A DNA stretch of 64,000 bases from Halorubrum lacusprofundi ATCC 49239 (lineage in GTDB: Archaea; Halobacteriota; Halobacteria; Halobacteriales; Haloferacaceae), in the NCBI RefSeq assembly GCF_000022205.1, contig NC_012030.1:248001-312000 (forward strand), written 5' to 3'. Shown piece by piece: positions 25,818 through 35,079 of this stretch. Within the stretch, counting starts at the first letter, position 1. Each line of letters begins with the position of its first letter. Position numbers and translations under genes: made by a program. The notes below the pieces were generated by a model. That model worked only from the letters and a program-made list of their open reading frames with translations. It had not been told where the DNA came from and ran no database searches.

Positions 25818-26873
25818 TCAGGCTTCCGGTGGTGGGGTGAGGTCGTAGTCCTCCCAGAGACCTTCCTCGGTGTAGTAGTCGTAGGCACCCTTGTGGACCG
25901 GGATGTCAGGGTGTAGCTGACCCATGAACTGATCTGGGTCCGGGAAATAGCCCATTACGGAATCTCGGTCGACCAACTCGTCGCCATTCTCGTAGGTGAA
26001 CTTCGTGATGTCGTAGATGCGGTCGTCGTCGCGGTCGGCCTTCGCCACGTACAGATACGTGAGCGTGAACGTGTCGAGCGGTTCACTGTAGTTCTCGGTG
26101 TTCTGTGCGACCGTATCCTCGTCCAGCTGGACGTACGTCAAGTAGGCCAGGTCGTTCTGAAGCTTGTCCCGGGTTGCTTCGGAGATCGGGAGCGGTTCCC
26201 AGTTGACTGTTGCGTCGACCTCCTGGAATGCGCCCTGCGGGTTCGTCTTGTTGACTGTCCAGGTAAACATCGCGTCTATCTGACCGGACCGCATCGCGGC
26301 CGGCATGTCGGCGAAAGCCATGTATCGGGCGTCGATGTTGTCCATACCAACTTCCTGGTCGACAAGCCATTCGACCGGTGGTCGCGTCCCGGACCCTGCC
26401 GAGGAAATAGCAACTGAGCTCCCCTCGAGGTCGTCCCAGCCGTCGACCTCGTCTGCGTTGTACAGGCCGAAGTTGTAGAAGCCCATGTAGCCTCGAATCT
26501 GACGGATGTTATCGAAGTCCTGGAGCGGCTCGTCTTCGTACGGGCCAGTGTCGGGGGACGCTGCGAGCAGTTGCGTCGTCGTCCCGCTCAGTTCGAAGTC
26601 GCCTCTGTCCATACGTCGATACGATGCACCGGTCCCCTCGGTGATCACCGCGTCGACTTCGAAGTCGAGTGCGTCGTTTTGACTGGCGTACTCCGTCCAG
26701 TTTGATCCAATTGCGAACGATGAGGACCCCTCGGAAGAAGTGCCAAGTGTCCAGGCCCCGCCGTCGCCGTCGCCGCCGGCTGACTGGTCGAGACAGCCTG
26801 CGAGTCCAAGAACACCTGCGACTGATGCGCCTTTAAGAAAGGAACGTCTGCTGCGGTTCATATCATTTGCCAT
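25818..26873 (-). CDS. TAXI-family TRAP solute-binding lipoprotein
   Basis: 351 residues. Tat lipoprotein signal: twin Arg in RSRRSFLKGASVAGVLGLAGC with lipobox Cys. The mature protein has the TAXI pattern (WTLGTSSEGSSSFAIGSNWTEYA near the start; LEGSSVAISSAGSGTRPPVEWLVDQEVG mid-chain). It captures the substrate outside the cell and delivers it to the fused permease. TAXI proteins often bind dicarboxylates or amino acids; the substrate here is unknown. Divergent from the oxidoreductase at 27763, with an IS6 element inserted between. Confidence 0.92.
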   Translation of the reverse strand: MANDMNRSRRSFLKGASVAGVLGLAGCLDQSAGGDGDGGAWTLGTSSEGSSSFAIGSNWTEYASQNDALDFEVDAVITEGTGASYRRMDRGDFELSGTTTQLLAASPDTGPYEDEPLQDFDNIRQIRGYMGFYNFGLYNADEVDGWDDLEGSSVAISSAGSGTRPPVEWLVDQEVGMDNIDARYMAFADMPAAMRSGQIDAMFTWTVNKTNPQGAFQEVDATVNWEPLPISEATRDKLQNDLAYLTYVQLDEDTVAQNTENYSEPLDTFTLTYLYVAKADRDDDRIYDITKFTYENGDELVDRDSVMGYFPDPDQFMGQLHPDIPVHKGAYDYYTEEGLWEDYDLTPPPEA

Positions 26874-27024
26874 GTGTCATCACGCCCGAAGAGCAACTCT
26901 CCGGACTTGTTCAAACAAGATTTAGCGGGGAAGGATAAAAGTTTGCATCTCAGTTCAATTTTCCCCTTGATACCGTTGGTCACAGTAGCTCAACGTATTG
27001 TATTATGTACCACTCCATACGATT

Positions 27025-27715
27025 GGTCGCGTTAAGTTTGGCGTGAATTGTGGTAGACGGCGAAGGCTTCGAGCCAATTTTGAGCTGTCTCAAGCGCGAC
27101 ATTGCTGAAACTATTCGCAAACGATGATGTTCGACGTTCTATTTCCCAAAAGACACGTTCGATAGCATTCCGATTTCCATGCCGAATCACTCGGAATCGA
27201 TAGCCATCTTCAGCGAGGACTGGTCCAAGATAGTCTGCGTCATCGACGAGAAATTCCACGTCATTGAGCCTGTATCGCTGGTGTAGATCGGTCAGAAACC
27301 ATCGCGTCGTCTGTTTCGTTGTGGTCGGATAGAGGCTCACATGAAGGATTTCGTTGGTATATGGATCAACCGCGCCGTACAGCCAGAACTGCTGGCCGTG
27401 GAGGCGGATCATCTTTTCATCAACCGCGAGTTGATCCGCAGAAACCGTCGAGATCGGTTGTAGATCGGCTTTATGAACCCAGTTGTGAATAGCGACATGA
27501 CTCCGATCAACCCCAAATCTTTCGAGATGCTTACTTACCTCTCTCAGTGACATACCGGCTAAGTGACAGCGGATCCCTACTTCAATCGCCCAGCGCGGCG
27601 TTCGATCTCGCTCCACAAACGACAAGTCAATCCACGCGATACCTTCGCTGAGGCGGTCGAATTCTGCCATAGACACTCAGAACTCGTCCGCCTCATCCTC
27701 TAACTTAACGCGACC
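27025..27715 (-). mobile_element. IS6-family insertion sequence with 8-bp target duplication
   Basis: 691 bp, bounded by the inverted repeat GGTCGCGTTAAG at both ends and flanked by perfect 8-bp direct repeats ATACGATT at 27017-27024 and 27716-27723. This marks a simple, fairly recent insertion. It carries one transposase and lies in the divergent promoter region between the TAXI and oxidoreductase genes. Confidence 0.93.
27032..27676 (-). CDS. IS6-family transposase
   Basis: 214 residues with the IS6 DDE domain: LAVDEKMIRLHGQQFWLYGAVDP (first Asp), FLVDDADYLGPVL (second Asp) and GNRNAIERVFWEIERRT (Glu). A helix-turn-helix (MSLREVSKHLERFGVDRSHVAIHNWV) precedes it. Full length for the family. 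IS6 enzymes transpose by cointegrate formation, so they can fuse replicons, which fits the composite look of this window. Confidence 0.92.
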   Translation of the reverse strand: MSMAEFDRLSEGIAWIDLSFVERDRTPRWAIEVGIRCHLAGMSLREVSKHLERFGVDRSHVAIHNWVHKADLQPISTVSADQLAVDEKMIRLHGQQFWLYGAVDPYTNEILHVSLYPTTTKQTTRWFLTDLHQRYRLNDVEFLVDDADYLGPVLAEDGYRFRVIRHGNRNAIERVFWEIERRTSSFANSFSNVALETAQNWLEAFAVYHNSRQT

Positions 27716-27732
27716 ATACGATTTGGACGGTG

Positions 27733-27740
27733 TTTTAATA
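27733..27740 (+). promoter_or_regulatory. TATA box of the oxidoreductase gene
   Basis: TTTTAATA lies 23-30 nt before the ATG at 27763, the leaderless haloarchaeal spacing. The IS6 target duplication ends only 10 bp upstream, so the insertion replaced whatever regulatory sequence stood before the TATA box. Confidence 0.5.
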
Positions 27741-27762
27741 CCCCTCATCCCAATGGTGAGGC

Positions 27763-28749
27763 ATGCGAGCTGCACGATACCACGAATACGGAGACGAGAG
27801 TGTACTGACTGCCGAAGAGGACGTTCCGGAACCGACCCCGAGTGATGACGAGGTTCTTGTCCGCGTCGAAGCAGCAAGCGTGAACCCTATCGACACGTAC
27901 GTTCGCGAAGGAAACGTCGAACCTGCCGGCGGCCTGCCGCACGTCGGTGGGTCCGACATGGCTGGCGTCATCGAGTCTGTCGGCAGCGATGTGGGAGACT
28001 TTGCTGCCGGTGACCGTGTCTTTGCAACGGGACTCGGTGTCTTCTCTCCGGGAACGTACGCTGAATACACTGTCGCACCAGCGGACATGCTCGCGCCGCT
28101 TCCGGACTCGGTGTCGTTTCAGACTGGCGCTGCAGCTGCGATGGCGTTTGCGACGGCCTGGCGCGCACTCATCGACCGAGGCGAACTCTCGCTCGGGGAT
28201 GCGTGTCTGGTCCACGGCGCGTCCGGCGGCGTCGGCCACGCAGCTACACAGATTGCAGCAGCGGCAGGTAGCCACGTCGTCGGGACGGCCCGAGATGGTG
28301 ACCCCGCTTCGCTAGTCCGCTCGCTCGGGGCGGATGCGGTGGTCGACTACCGATCAGAAGACCTGGCAGGTGAACTGGCCGAAGCGACGGACGGCCGCCC
28401 ACTCGATGTCGTCTTCGAACCCCACGCGGATTCGAACCTGGAGGCGGACCTCACCCGCCTCGAACGCGGTGGGCGTATCGTCATCATCGGCGAGGAATCA
28501 CCGATTGCTATCGACAGCGGTACGTCGATGACGGCAAAACAAGCTGACGCCGATCTCCGATTCATGTCGATTGTGGCGTCAGCCGAAGACCAGGCTCCGA
28601 TTCTGCGTCGCGTCGGAGAACTTCTCGCAGACGGGACCTTCACCGTCGAGATCGACCGTACATTCGGCCTCAACGAACTGTCGGAGGCCCACGCTTACCT
28701 CCAGTCGTCGGGGACGCTCGGAAAGGTCGTTATCGACACGCAGTCGTAA
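27763..28749 (+). CDS. zinc-independent quinone oxidoreductase (MDR family)
   Basis: 328 residues of the zeta-crystallin/QOR branch of medium-chain dehydrogenases: an N-terminal GroES-like fold (EVLVRVEAASVNPIDTYVREG) and a Rossmann domain with GASGGVGHAATQIA for NADPH. The usual zinc-binding Cys/His set is not evident, as in quinone reductases and enoyl reductases. It could reduce a quinone or an enoyl-CoA in the nearby pathway. Convergent with the CoA-transferase gene, two bases between the stops. Confidence 0.88.
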   Translation: MRAARYHEYGDESVLTAEEDVPEPTPSDDEVLVRVEAASVNPIDTYVREGNVEPAGGLPHVGGSDMAGVIESVGSDVGDFAAGDRVFATGLGVFSPGTYAEYTVAPADMLAPLPDSVSFQTGAAAAMAFATAWRALIDRGELSLGDACLVHGASGGVGHAATQIAAAAGSHVVGTARDGDPASLVRSLGADAVVDYRSEDLAGELAEATDGRPLDVVFEPHADSNLEADLTRLERGGRIVIIGEESPIAIDSGTSMTAKQADADLRFMSIVASAEDQAPILRRVGELLADGTFTVEIDRTFGLNELSEAHAYLQSSGTLGKVVIDTQS

Positions 28750-28751
28750 GC

Positions 28752-29999
28752 CTATTCGGAGGGAACAACTCCCTCTGCTCGTAATCGCTCGATTTCCGCG
28801 TCGTCGTATCCCAGGTCCCGGAGTTTTGCCTCCGTATCTTCGCCCAGCAACGGTGGTGCCTCTCGGAACCCGGACTCCGAGTTTTCGAAGTTGAGGGGGT
28901 GTTCGAGTACCTGAATCTCGCCGGCGGCCGGATGTTCCAGTGTCGTCACGGCACCCCGAGCTTCGACCTGCTCGTTCGTCAGGGCCTCCCCGACATCGAA
29001 GACGGGACCGACCGGCAGTTCGTGCTCTTCGGCCAGCAGTTCCACCCACTCGTCGGTCGTCTGGGTCTCGAAGGTAGCGGTGAGCTCTTCCTCCAGTTCG
29101 TCCATGTGCTCCACTCGCTTGCTGTTCGACGCGAACCGCTCGTCCGATTTCAGCTCTGGACGGTCGATGGCGTCACAGAGTTGTTCCCAGAGACGCTGAT
29201 TTCCACAGGCGACGTTGAGGTAGCTGTCTTTCGTGGAGTACATCTGGTACGGCGCAAGAACCGGGTCTTTCGTTCCCATCCGCTTTGGCTCTTCGCCTAC
29301 GAACGATTTTCCTGCCTGCTTGGTCAGCCACGGGAGCGTCGCGTCGAGCATCCCGAGTTCGACTCGGTCACCTTCGCCTGTCAACTCCCGACTGAAGAGG
29401 CTACTGACGATACCGAAGGCGGCCCACATCGCGGTAATAAGGTCCGTCTGCGGGATGCCCACTTTTGCGGGGTCCCCGTCCGGGTAGCCCGTCACGTCCA
29501 TCAGTCCGCCCATCCCCTGTGCCAGGAGGTCGTAACCGGGACGGTCGCTCCAGGGCCCGGTTTCACCGAAGGCGGAGATCGAGCAGTAGATTATCGAGTC
29601 GTTGTACTCTTTGATGGTCTCGTAATCGACACCGAGCTTCGCTGCTGTCCCCGGCCGGAAGTTTTCGACGAAGACGTCGGCCTCAGCGGCCAGTTCGTAC
29701 AGTATCTCCTTCCCTTCGCTGGATTTGAGGTCGAGTTCCACGCTCTCTTTCCCGTAGTTAATTGTCCAGAAGTACGGCGATTCCCCTTCTTCGGCTGCGG
29801 AGCGTCCCGGTAACTCGTCGTCGTCGACCTGGACAAACGGCGGTCCCGAGTAGCGGTTGTCGTCGCCGACGCCCGGCCGTTCTATCTTGACGACTTCTGC
29901 ACCCTGATTTGCGAGCATTAGTGTCGCAAACCCCCCGGTGACAAAAGTTGTCAAATCTAGTACCTTTATACCGTCGAGTATCCGCTTGTCTTCGCTCAT
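28752..29999 (-). CDS. class III CoA-transferase (CaiB/BaiF family)
   Basis: 415 residues from MSEDKRILDGIKVLDLT; the frame is open to 30074, but homologous sequence begins here. CaiB/BaiF features: GGFATLMLANQGAEVVKIERPGVGD near the N-terminus, DVFVENFRPGTAAKLGVDYE, and GMLDATLPWL with the catalytic Asp. These enzymes move CoA between carboxylic acids, so this one may activate the acid imported by the TAXI-TRAP system. It is separated from that operon by the oxidoreductase and the IS6 element. Confidence 0.9.
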   Translation of the reverse strand: MSEDKRILDGIKVLDLTTFVTGGFATLMLANQGAEVVKIERPGVGDDNRYSGPPFVQVDDDELPGRSAAEEGESPYFWTINYGKESVELDLKSSEGKEILYELAAEADVFVENFRPGTAAKLGVDYETIKEYNDSIIYCSISAFGETGPWSDRPGYDLLAQGMGGLMDVTGYPDGDPAKVGIPQTDLITAMWAAFGIVSSLFSRELTGEGDRVELGMLDATLPWLTKQAGKSFVGEEPKRMGTKDPVLAPYQMYSTKDSYLNVACGNQRLWEQLCDAIDRPELKSDERFASNSKRVEHMDELEEELTATFETQTTDEWVELLAEEHELPVGPVFDVGEALTNEQVEARGAVTTLEHPAAGEIQVLEHPLNFENSESGFREAPPLLGEDTEAKLRDLGYDDAEIERLRAEGVVPSE

Positions 30000-30113
30000 G
30001 AGAGGGTCACACAGAGAAATCGACGAAGTGGCCAAATAAGCTTTTCCCATAGCATCCTCAACTCTCTCAAACAAAATTGCAATATAAAGCGAGACAATAC
30101 TAGCCCCTTAGAT

Positions 30114-31313
30114 TCAGAGCCACCGGAGGACAAGGAGGCAGAGACATCCGGTCGCCGCCAGCATAGCCAGTGCGACGAACAGTATCGTTGTCGTCGCGTA
30201 CGTCAGCAGCGTGCCGGCAATCGTTGCCCCGAGGGCCCCGATGCCGAACATGGCCAGGTAGGTGAAGCCATAGGAGAGGCCGTGACTCTCGCTCGGAACG
30301 TGCTCGGCGATGACGACCTGATAGATGGGTGCCGTCGCGTAGACGAAAAATCCGAGCGCCAGACTGACCAGAACCAGCGGCACGAAGCCCTGTCCTTGGA
30401 CGAGAATAAAGAGGAGGGCAAGCACAACGAGCGAACTCAACGCACCGAGAAACGCCGTCCGACTCGGGATACGGTCGGTGAGTTTTCCGCCGGCGTACTG
30501 TCCCGCGATTCCGAAGGTCAACATGCTGGTGTAGATATACTCCGCGGGTCCCAACGAGTAGCTCAGAATTGTCAGGTCGTCCAGCGAGGAATTACCCAGT
30601 ATGTCCGGCAAGAACGTCAGGAGACCACGGTAGTAGGTTCCGTACAGCAGTACAGTGATGAATGCGATGCTGAATCCGACTGTGAACAGCCGACGTGAAT
30701 CGACAAGTGTCTCTGTGAACGCACCTCGCATCGAGTCCGGGTTATCGCCGTCCTTCGATTTGATATCGTCGAACGAGATCCGCATTCCGACGAAGGCGGC
30801 GACAGCCGCTGGGACGAATAGAACTACCGCCGCTATGCGCCAGTGAAACACCGATAGCAGGAGAGCTGTACAGAGCGGTCCAGCTGCCGTCCCGATATTG
30901 CCGCCAGCACCGTGATAGGCAAACACCGTTCCTCGTTCGGAGGCCCCCCGGCTAATCAACGAGAGTCCTGCAGGATGGTACAAACTTGCAAATGCTCCCC
31001 AGAGTACGACACAGGCTGCCAGCGACAGGGGCCCCTGTGCTGCTCCAAGCAGGGCGAAGCCACCACCCATTCCGAGCACGGATAGAAGTATCAGCCGCCG
31101 AGACCCGAAATAATCTGAGAGGACGCCACTGACTGGTGCTCCAATTCCAATAAGCGCGTATCCTGCCCCAACTACGAGGCCGGTCAGTGCTGCAGAGAGA
31201 CCGAATTCGGTTATCCACAGCCCGATGAAGAGCGGAATCGACAACTCGTACGTGTGAAACAGTGCGTGACCGAGCGTCGTGAAACTGGTTATCTGTCTAT
31301 CGCTGGCCTGCAT
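30114..31313 (-). CDS. MFS transporter
   Basis: 399 residues with about 12 membrane spans and the MFS loop signature GAPVSGVLSDYFGSRRLILL between spans 2 and 3. Substrate unknown. Being on the same strand as the CoA-transferase and next to an IclR regulator, it may transport a pathway acid or an intermediate. No signal or extra domain. Confidence 0.88.
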   Translation of the reverse strand: MQASDRQITSFTTLGHALFHTYELSIPLFIGLWITEFGLSAALTGLVVGAGYALIGIGAPVSGVLSDYFGSRRLILLSVLGMGGGFALLGAAQGPLSLAACVVLWGAFASLYHPAGLSLISRGASERGTVFAYHGAGGNIGTAAGPLCTALLLSVFHWRIAAVVLFVPAAVAAFVGMRISFDDIKSKDGDNPDSMRGAFTETLVDSRRLFTVGFSIAFITVLLYGTYYRGLLTFLPDILGNSSLDDLTILSYSLGPAEYIYTSMLTFGIAGQYAGGKLTDRIPSRTAFLGALSSLVVLALLFILVQGQGFVPLVLVSLALGFFVYATAPIYQVVIAEHVPSESHGLSYGFTYLAMFGIGALGATIAGTLLTYATTTILFVALAMLAATGCLCLLVLRWL

Positions 31314-31354
31314 CTTGAAACGACTTCTACAGACAGCGTACTAATAGGTTGCCA

Positions 31355-32125
31355 TCACCTGACCGAATGCTGGATATGCAATTCGAGTTCGTTCACCGCT
31401 CCGAGAAGTTGTTGTGGCAACTCTTCCATTAGTACGTCCCCTTTCAGACGATGCGCGGGGCCAGAGACGCTCAGCCCACCGAGTACGTGGTCGTCAGAGT
31501 CGGTTACGGCTGCGCCCACGGCGTGGACGCCGTTCGTCGTCTCCTGTCTGTTAAACGCGTACCCGCGTTCTCTGATCTCTTCGAGCCGTCCGAATAATTC
31601 GGATTCGTCTGTTATCGTGTTTTTGCCTGTTTTTGGCAGTCCTTTGCGGTCGAGGATTTCGTGAACGCGCTTTTCGGGGTAGGCCGCCAGAATCGCCTTC
31701 CCAGCAGCGCTGCAGTGGAGAGGACCGCGTTTCCCATTCTGTGCACCCGTTTCGACGGCACTCTGTCCGACCGAGGTGTACAGGTACACTCGTTCGCCGT
31801 TCTCGTTGACGATGAACTGCGTTCGTTCACCCGTATCAGTGGCCAGATCGTCGACAGTACTTTTGATACTTGGATATGCGTCCCAGTTTCGCTGTGCGTA
31901 CCCACCGACGGTGAGAAACATGAGCCCGATCCTGTACTCCCCGTCTTCCTGTACGACGTATCCACGCTCTTGCAGTGTTACAAGATGTCTGTGGACGGTG
32001 CTCGTCGCTATTCCGAGGTACTCGGATAGCTCTTCCAGGTCTGCTCCATCTACTTGTCGCAGCGTGTCGACTATCTCAAGCGATGTTTCCGTCGTTTTCG
32101 CCCGCGTTTTTACGCTGTCATTCAT
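31355..32125 (-). CDS. IclR-family transcriptional regulator
   Basis: 256 residues from MNDSVKTRAKTTETSLEIVDTL. An N-terminal winged helix (LEELSEYLGIATSTVHRHLVTLQERGYVV) and the C-terminal IclR ligand-binding domain (GPLHCSAAGKAILAAYPEKRV; GYAFNRQETTNGVHAVGAAV). IclR proteins control catabolic operons in response to a pathway acid. It is immediately upstream of the MFS gene on the same strand and is the best candidate regulator for the surrounding catabolic genes. Confidence 0.92.
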   Translation of the reverse strand: MNDSVKTRAKTTETSLEIVDTLRQVDGADLEELSEYLGIATSTVHRHLVTLQERGYVVQEDGEYRIGLMFLTVGGYAQRNWDAYPSIKSTVDDLATDTGERTQFIVNENGERVYLYTSVGQSAVETGAQNGKRGPLHCSAAGKAILAAYPEKRVHEILDRKGLPKTGKNTITDESELFGRLEEIRERGYAFNRQETTNGVHAVGAAVTDSDDHVLGGLSVSGPAHRLKGDVLMEELPQQLLGAVNELELHIQHSVR

Positions 32126-32259
32126 ACTCACACGTAGAAGACCACCCATGATAAATCTTGCATACTCGGATAGAGGGGAGAGACGTCCAGTATGGCCAGT
32201 CCCAGACCAGATACTCGCTTCTGCCGAAAATGTGCCGCTATAACGGTCCCACAAAGTAG

Positions 32260-32860
32260 GAAGGTGGATACTCGAGGTCGTGCTTACTTACGTACCATCT
32301 ATCCACTGAATGCCTGTAAGATTGCTATACTTACAACTGAAAAAAATTACAGACATATTGTTGTAATGGGGAGTGCGAAGACGGTGTCAATTTAACTCCA
32401 CCAATAAATAATAGAAAAGATATATAAACCGAATTCTACCACGAAGATTATAATTTGGAACCTTCCACTGAAAGAGCCATGTGAAGTCTAATCAGCAAAG
32501 AGTCGATGTATTCTATAGGCGAACATCTTGCACCTATTTCACACAATAATTTTAATAGGTTTTAAATTTCGGATATAACTTAGAATGTATAAATATATAC
32601 TCGAAATTAATAGAAATATCCTACACCATCAGTGTATTACTTTTAAAGTTTGAAATATCGATATGCGAAATTATATTGGATATATTTATATTAATGAAAT
32701 ATGGTATGTTGTATGCAGGATTCTCTGGTAGGATTCAACGCTCGTTGCTGGTCATATCTCGGTGCGAGAGGATGATACTACGATCTACTCTCAGTTGGGG
32801 CACGAATACTGTGGGCTAACCACTCACAGCAGGTTTTTCACGGTTTCCGAATATCTCGGA
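32260..32860. other. AT-rich gene-free stretch
   Basis: From about 32290 to 32720 the DNA is strongly AT-rich (runs such as TTTTAATAGGTTTTAAATTT and TATATTTATATTAATG) with no plausible gene. It contrasts sharply with the GC-rich neighbours. No ORB-like repeats are seen in it, so it is not obviously an origin. It may be transferred or decayed DNA. Confidence 0.5.
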
Positions 32861-32865
32861 AGAGG

Positions 32866-33195
32866 TTACGTCTGCGGCGTTCTCTCGTACGTGTTAGCAA
32901 CGGCGGTATCGAAATCGCGGGCTGCAGCGAGAACGTCGCTGTCGGGATTTACCGAAAAGTAGGCTTCAGAATCTTCCTCGTCGCTGTCGACTCGGTTGAG
33001 AAGGCCGATATCCACGAATTCGTCCATCGCGTCCGCGAGATAGAGCGTCTTTAACGGTATATCGGCGGCATCGGCGATCTCTGAGCGGGTGTACTCCGCG
33101 CCAGCATCTAACGTTACCGCTGCACGAAACAGTGCAGCTGCTTCGTCTCGCTGTGCGACGAGTTCCCAACCAGTTTTGGGGGGGTCTGAGCGCAT
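32866..33195 (-). CDS. winged-helix transcriptional regulator
   Basis: 109 residues. The core AAALFRAAVTLDAGAEYTRSEIADAADIPLKTLYLADAMDEFVDIGLLNRV is a winged-helix domain like those of haloarchaeal MarR/ArsR-type regulators; the tail is acidic. Target unknown. Divergent from the Lrp/AsnC gene at 33324, with which it may share control. Confidence 0.65.
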   Translation of the reverse strand: MRSDPPKTGWELVAQRDEAAALFRAAVTLDAGAEYTRSEIADAADIPLKTLYLADAMDEFVDIGLLNRVDSDEEDSEAYFSVNPDSDVLAAARDFDTAVANTYERTPQT

Positions 33196-33267
33196 TCATG
33201 GGGTATACGGCGTCGCTCATCATAAAATCTTGAATTAGCTCTGTTGCTAAACTTGCAGTTCAGGACA

Positions 33268-33300
33268 GTCGTGAACGACCACGTGTAGCAAGTCTTTATA
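33268..33300 (+). promoter_or_regulatory. lrp promoter with palindromic operator
   Basis: GTCGT-GA-ACGAC (33268-33279) is a palindrome just upstream of a TATA-like TTTATA (33295-33300), which is 24-29 nt before the Lrp start at 33324. The layout suggests autoregulation by the Lrp protein at the palindrome. Confidence 0.4.
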
Positions 33301-33323
33301 CGGTCGCACGGCGGTTTATCGGT

Positions 33324-33812
33324 ATGAGCAGTCGCGACGTGGTTCTAGAGCTACTCCGTGAGAACGCCCGCTACTCCGTCGAGGATATCGCCCGCCAAAC
33401 CGACGCAGACGCCGAGACAGTCGAGAAAATCATCCTCGACCTCGAATCTGAGGGTGTCCTGAGAGGGTATCGCGCTGTCGTCGACTGGGATAAACTCGAA
33501 CAGGAGACCGTGCGCGCGGCGGTCGAACTCAATCTCACACTCGACCGCGAGACCAGTTACAACGACGTCGCCGAGCGTATCGCCAAGTTCCCGATGGTCG
33601 AGTCGCTCCACCTCGTTAGCGGGGATTACGACTTCATGATGGAAGTCGAGGGCGACTCGATGCGCGAAGTGTCCCACTTCATCAGCGAGAAGGTCGCGCC
33701 CGTTCCAGAAATCACCCAGACAGTGACCCACTACGTCATGGAGTCGTACAAGGAACACGGCATCGAGTTCGGTGACGGCGACGACGACGACAGACTCTCC
33801 GTCTCACCATGA
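33324..33812 (+). CDS. Lrp/AsnC-family regulator
   Basis: 162 residues. Helix-turn-helix at the N-terminus (ARYSVEDIARQTDADAETVEKIILDLESEGVL) and a RAM-type ligand-binding domain (VESLHLVSGDYDFMMEVEG) that senses amino acids. Its TGA overlaps the ATG of the aminotransferase as ATGA, so regulator and enzyme are made together and the regulator probably responds to the enzyme's amino-acid substrate. Confidence 0.92.
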   Translation: MSSRDVVLELLRENARYSVEDIARQTDADAETVEKIILDLESEGVLRGYRAVVDWDKLEQETVRAAVELNLTLDRETSYNDVAERIAKFPMVESLHLVSGDYDFMMEVEGDSMREVSHFISEKVAPVPEITQTVTHYVMESYKEHGIEFGDGDDDDRLSVSP

Positions 33813-34954
33813 CGTTCGACATTGCAGACCGGGTCGACGCGGTGCCACCGTCGGGTATCCGACGCTTCTTCGAGTTGGCCGAAGAGATGGACGATATCAT
33901 CTCGCTCGGGGTTGGAGAGCCGGACTTTTCGGCACCGTGGGCGGCACGAGATGCTGCAATCGCCTCACTGGAACAGGGTAAAACCTCGTACACCGCGAAC
34001 CGCGGTCGACGAGATCTTCGAGAGAAGATCTCTGACCACGTCGACGATCGGTACGACCTCGATTACGCTGCCGAAGACGAAATTCTCGTCACCGCGGGCG
34101 CGAGCGAAGGGATCGACCTCGCCTACCGGGCGCTGGTCGACCCCGACGACACAGTCGCCGTCGTGCAACCGTGCTACGTCTCCTACGTTCCCGGCGTCAT
34201 CTTCACCGGCGGTAACGTGCTCTCGGTCGAGACCCGCCGCGAGGACGAGTTCAAACTAACGCGGGAGGTACTGGAGTCGTCCGGTGCAGCCGACGCAGAC
34301 GTCCTCGTGCTCTGTTACCCGAACAATCCAACCGGCGCGACGATGACCGGCGAAGAACTCCGACCGGTCGCCGACTTCGCCCGCGAACACGACATGACGG
34401 TGTTCTCGGACGAAATCTACGCCGACCTGACGTACGAACACGAGCATACATCTATCGCGACGCTGCCGGGAATGCGCGAACGTACTGTCGTGTTTAATGG
34501 CTTCTCGAAGGCCTACGCAATGACGGGAATGCGCCTGGGGTATGCGATGGCTCCGCCAGAGGCGACGGCAGCAATGAACCGCATCCATCAGTACACGATG
34601 TTGTCTGCACCGACGACGGCCCAGTACGCTGCTATCGAGGCCCTCGAATCGTGCGATGACGTCGTTGCAGACATGAAAGCCCAGTACGACCGTCGCCGGA
34701 AGTTCGTCCTCTCGCGGTTCGCGGACATGGGTATCGATTGTTTCCGGGCCAGCGGTGCGTTCTACGCTTTCCCGGAGTGTCCATGGGACGATGCCAGCGA
34801 GTTCGCCGAAGCCCTCCTCCACGAAGAGGGGGTCGCTGTCGTACCCGGCACGGCCTTCGGAGAGGGCGGCGAGGGCCAACTACGTGTCTCGTACGCGACG
34901 GGACTCGACGAGTTGAAAGAGGCAATGGCCCGTATCGAGCGGTTCGTCGTCTGA
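33809..34954 (+). CDS. class I/II PLP-dependent aminotransferase
   Basis: 381 residues of the aspartate-aminotransferase fold. The PLP lysine is in VVFNGFSKAYAMTGMRLGYAM; the substrate-binding region PNNPTGATM and YADLTYEHEHTSIA fit the subgroup found beside Lrp in haloarchaea. It transfers the amino group of an amino acid to a keto acid; the substrate cannot be told from sequence. Coupled to the Lrp gene by a 4-base overlap. Confidence 0.92.
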   Translation: MTFDIADRVDAVPPSGIRRFFELAEEMDDIISLGVGEPDFSAPWAARDAAIASLEQGKTSYTANRGRRDLREKISDHVDDRYDLDYAAEDEILVTAGASEGIDLAYRALVDPDDTVAVVQPCYVSYVPGVIFTGGNVLSVETRREDEFKLTREVLESSGAADADVLVLCYPNNPTGATMTGEELRPVADFAREHDMTVFSDEIYADLTYEHEHTSIATLPGMRERTVVFNGFSKAYAMTGMRLGYAMAPPEATAAMNRIHQYTMLSAPTTAQYAAIEALESCDDVVADMKAQYDRRRKFVLSRFADMGIDCFRASGAFYAFPECPWDDASEFAEALLHEEGVAVVPGTAFGEGGEGQLRVSYATGLDELKEAMARIERFVV

Positions 34955-35079
34955 CCATTGCTGTCCCGGTGTTTGGCCATCCAGACGTTCGGCGACCGTG
35001 AATTCAGATCTGCTACTGTATGCCGTCGGCGGTGTTTCTGGCGTAAAGCTTTTTCACGCCTAAGGGCAGATGAATTGTA

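Noticed and set aside
33237-33262. CTCTGTTG sequence as another IS5-type end
   Set aside because: Only the first eight bases agree with the terminal repeat; the rest differs and no partner end is nearby.
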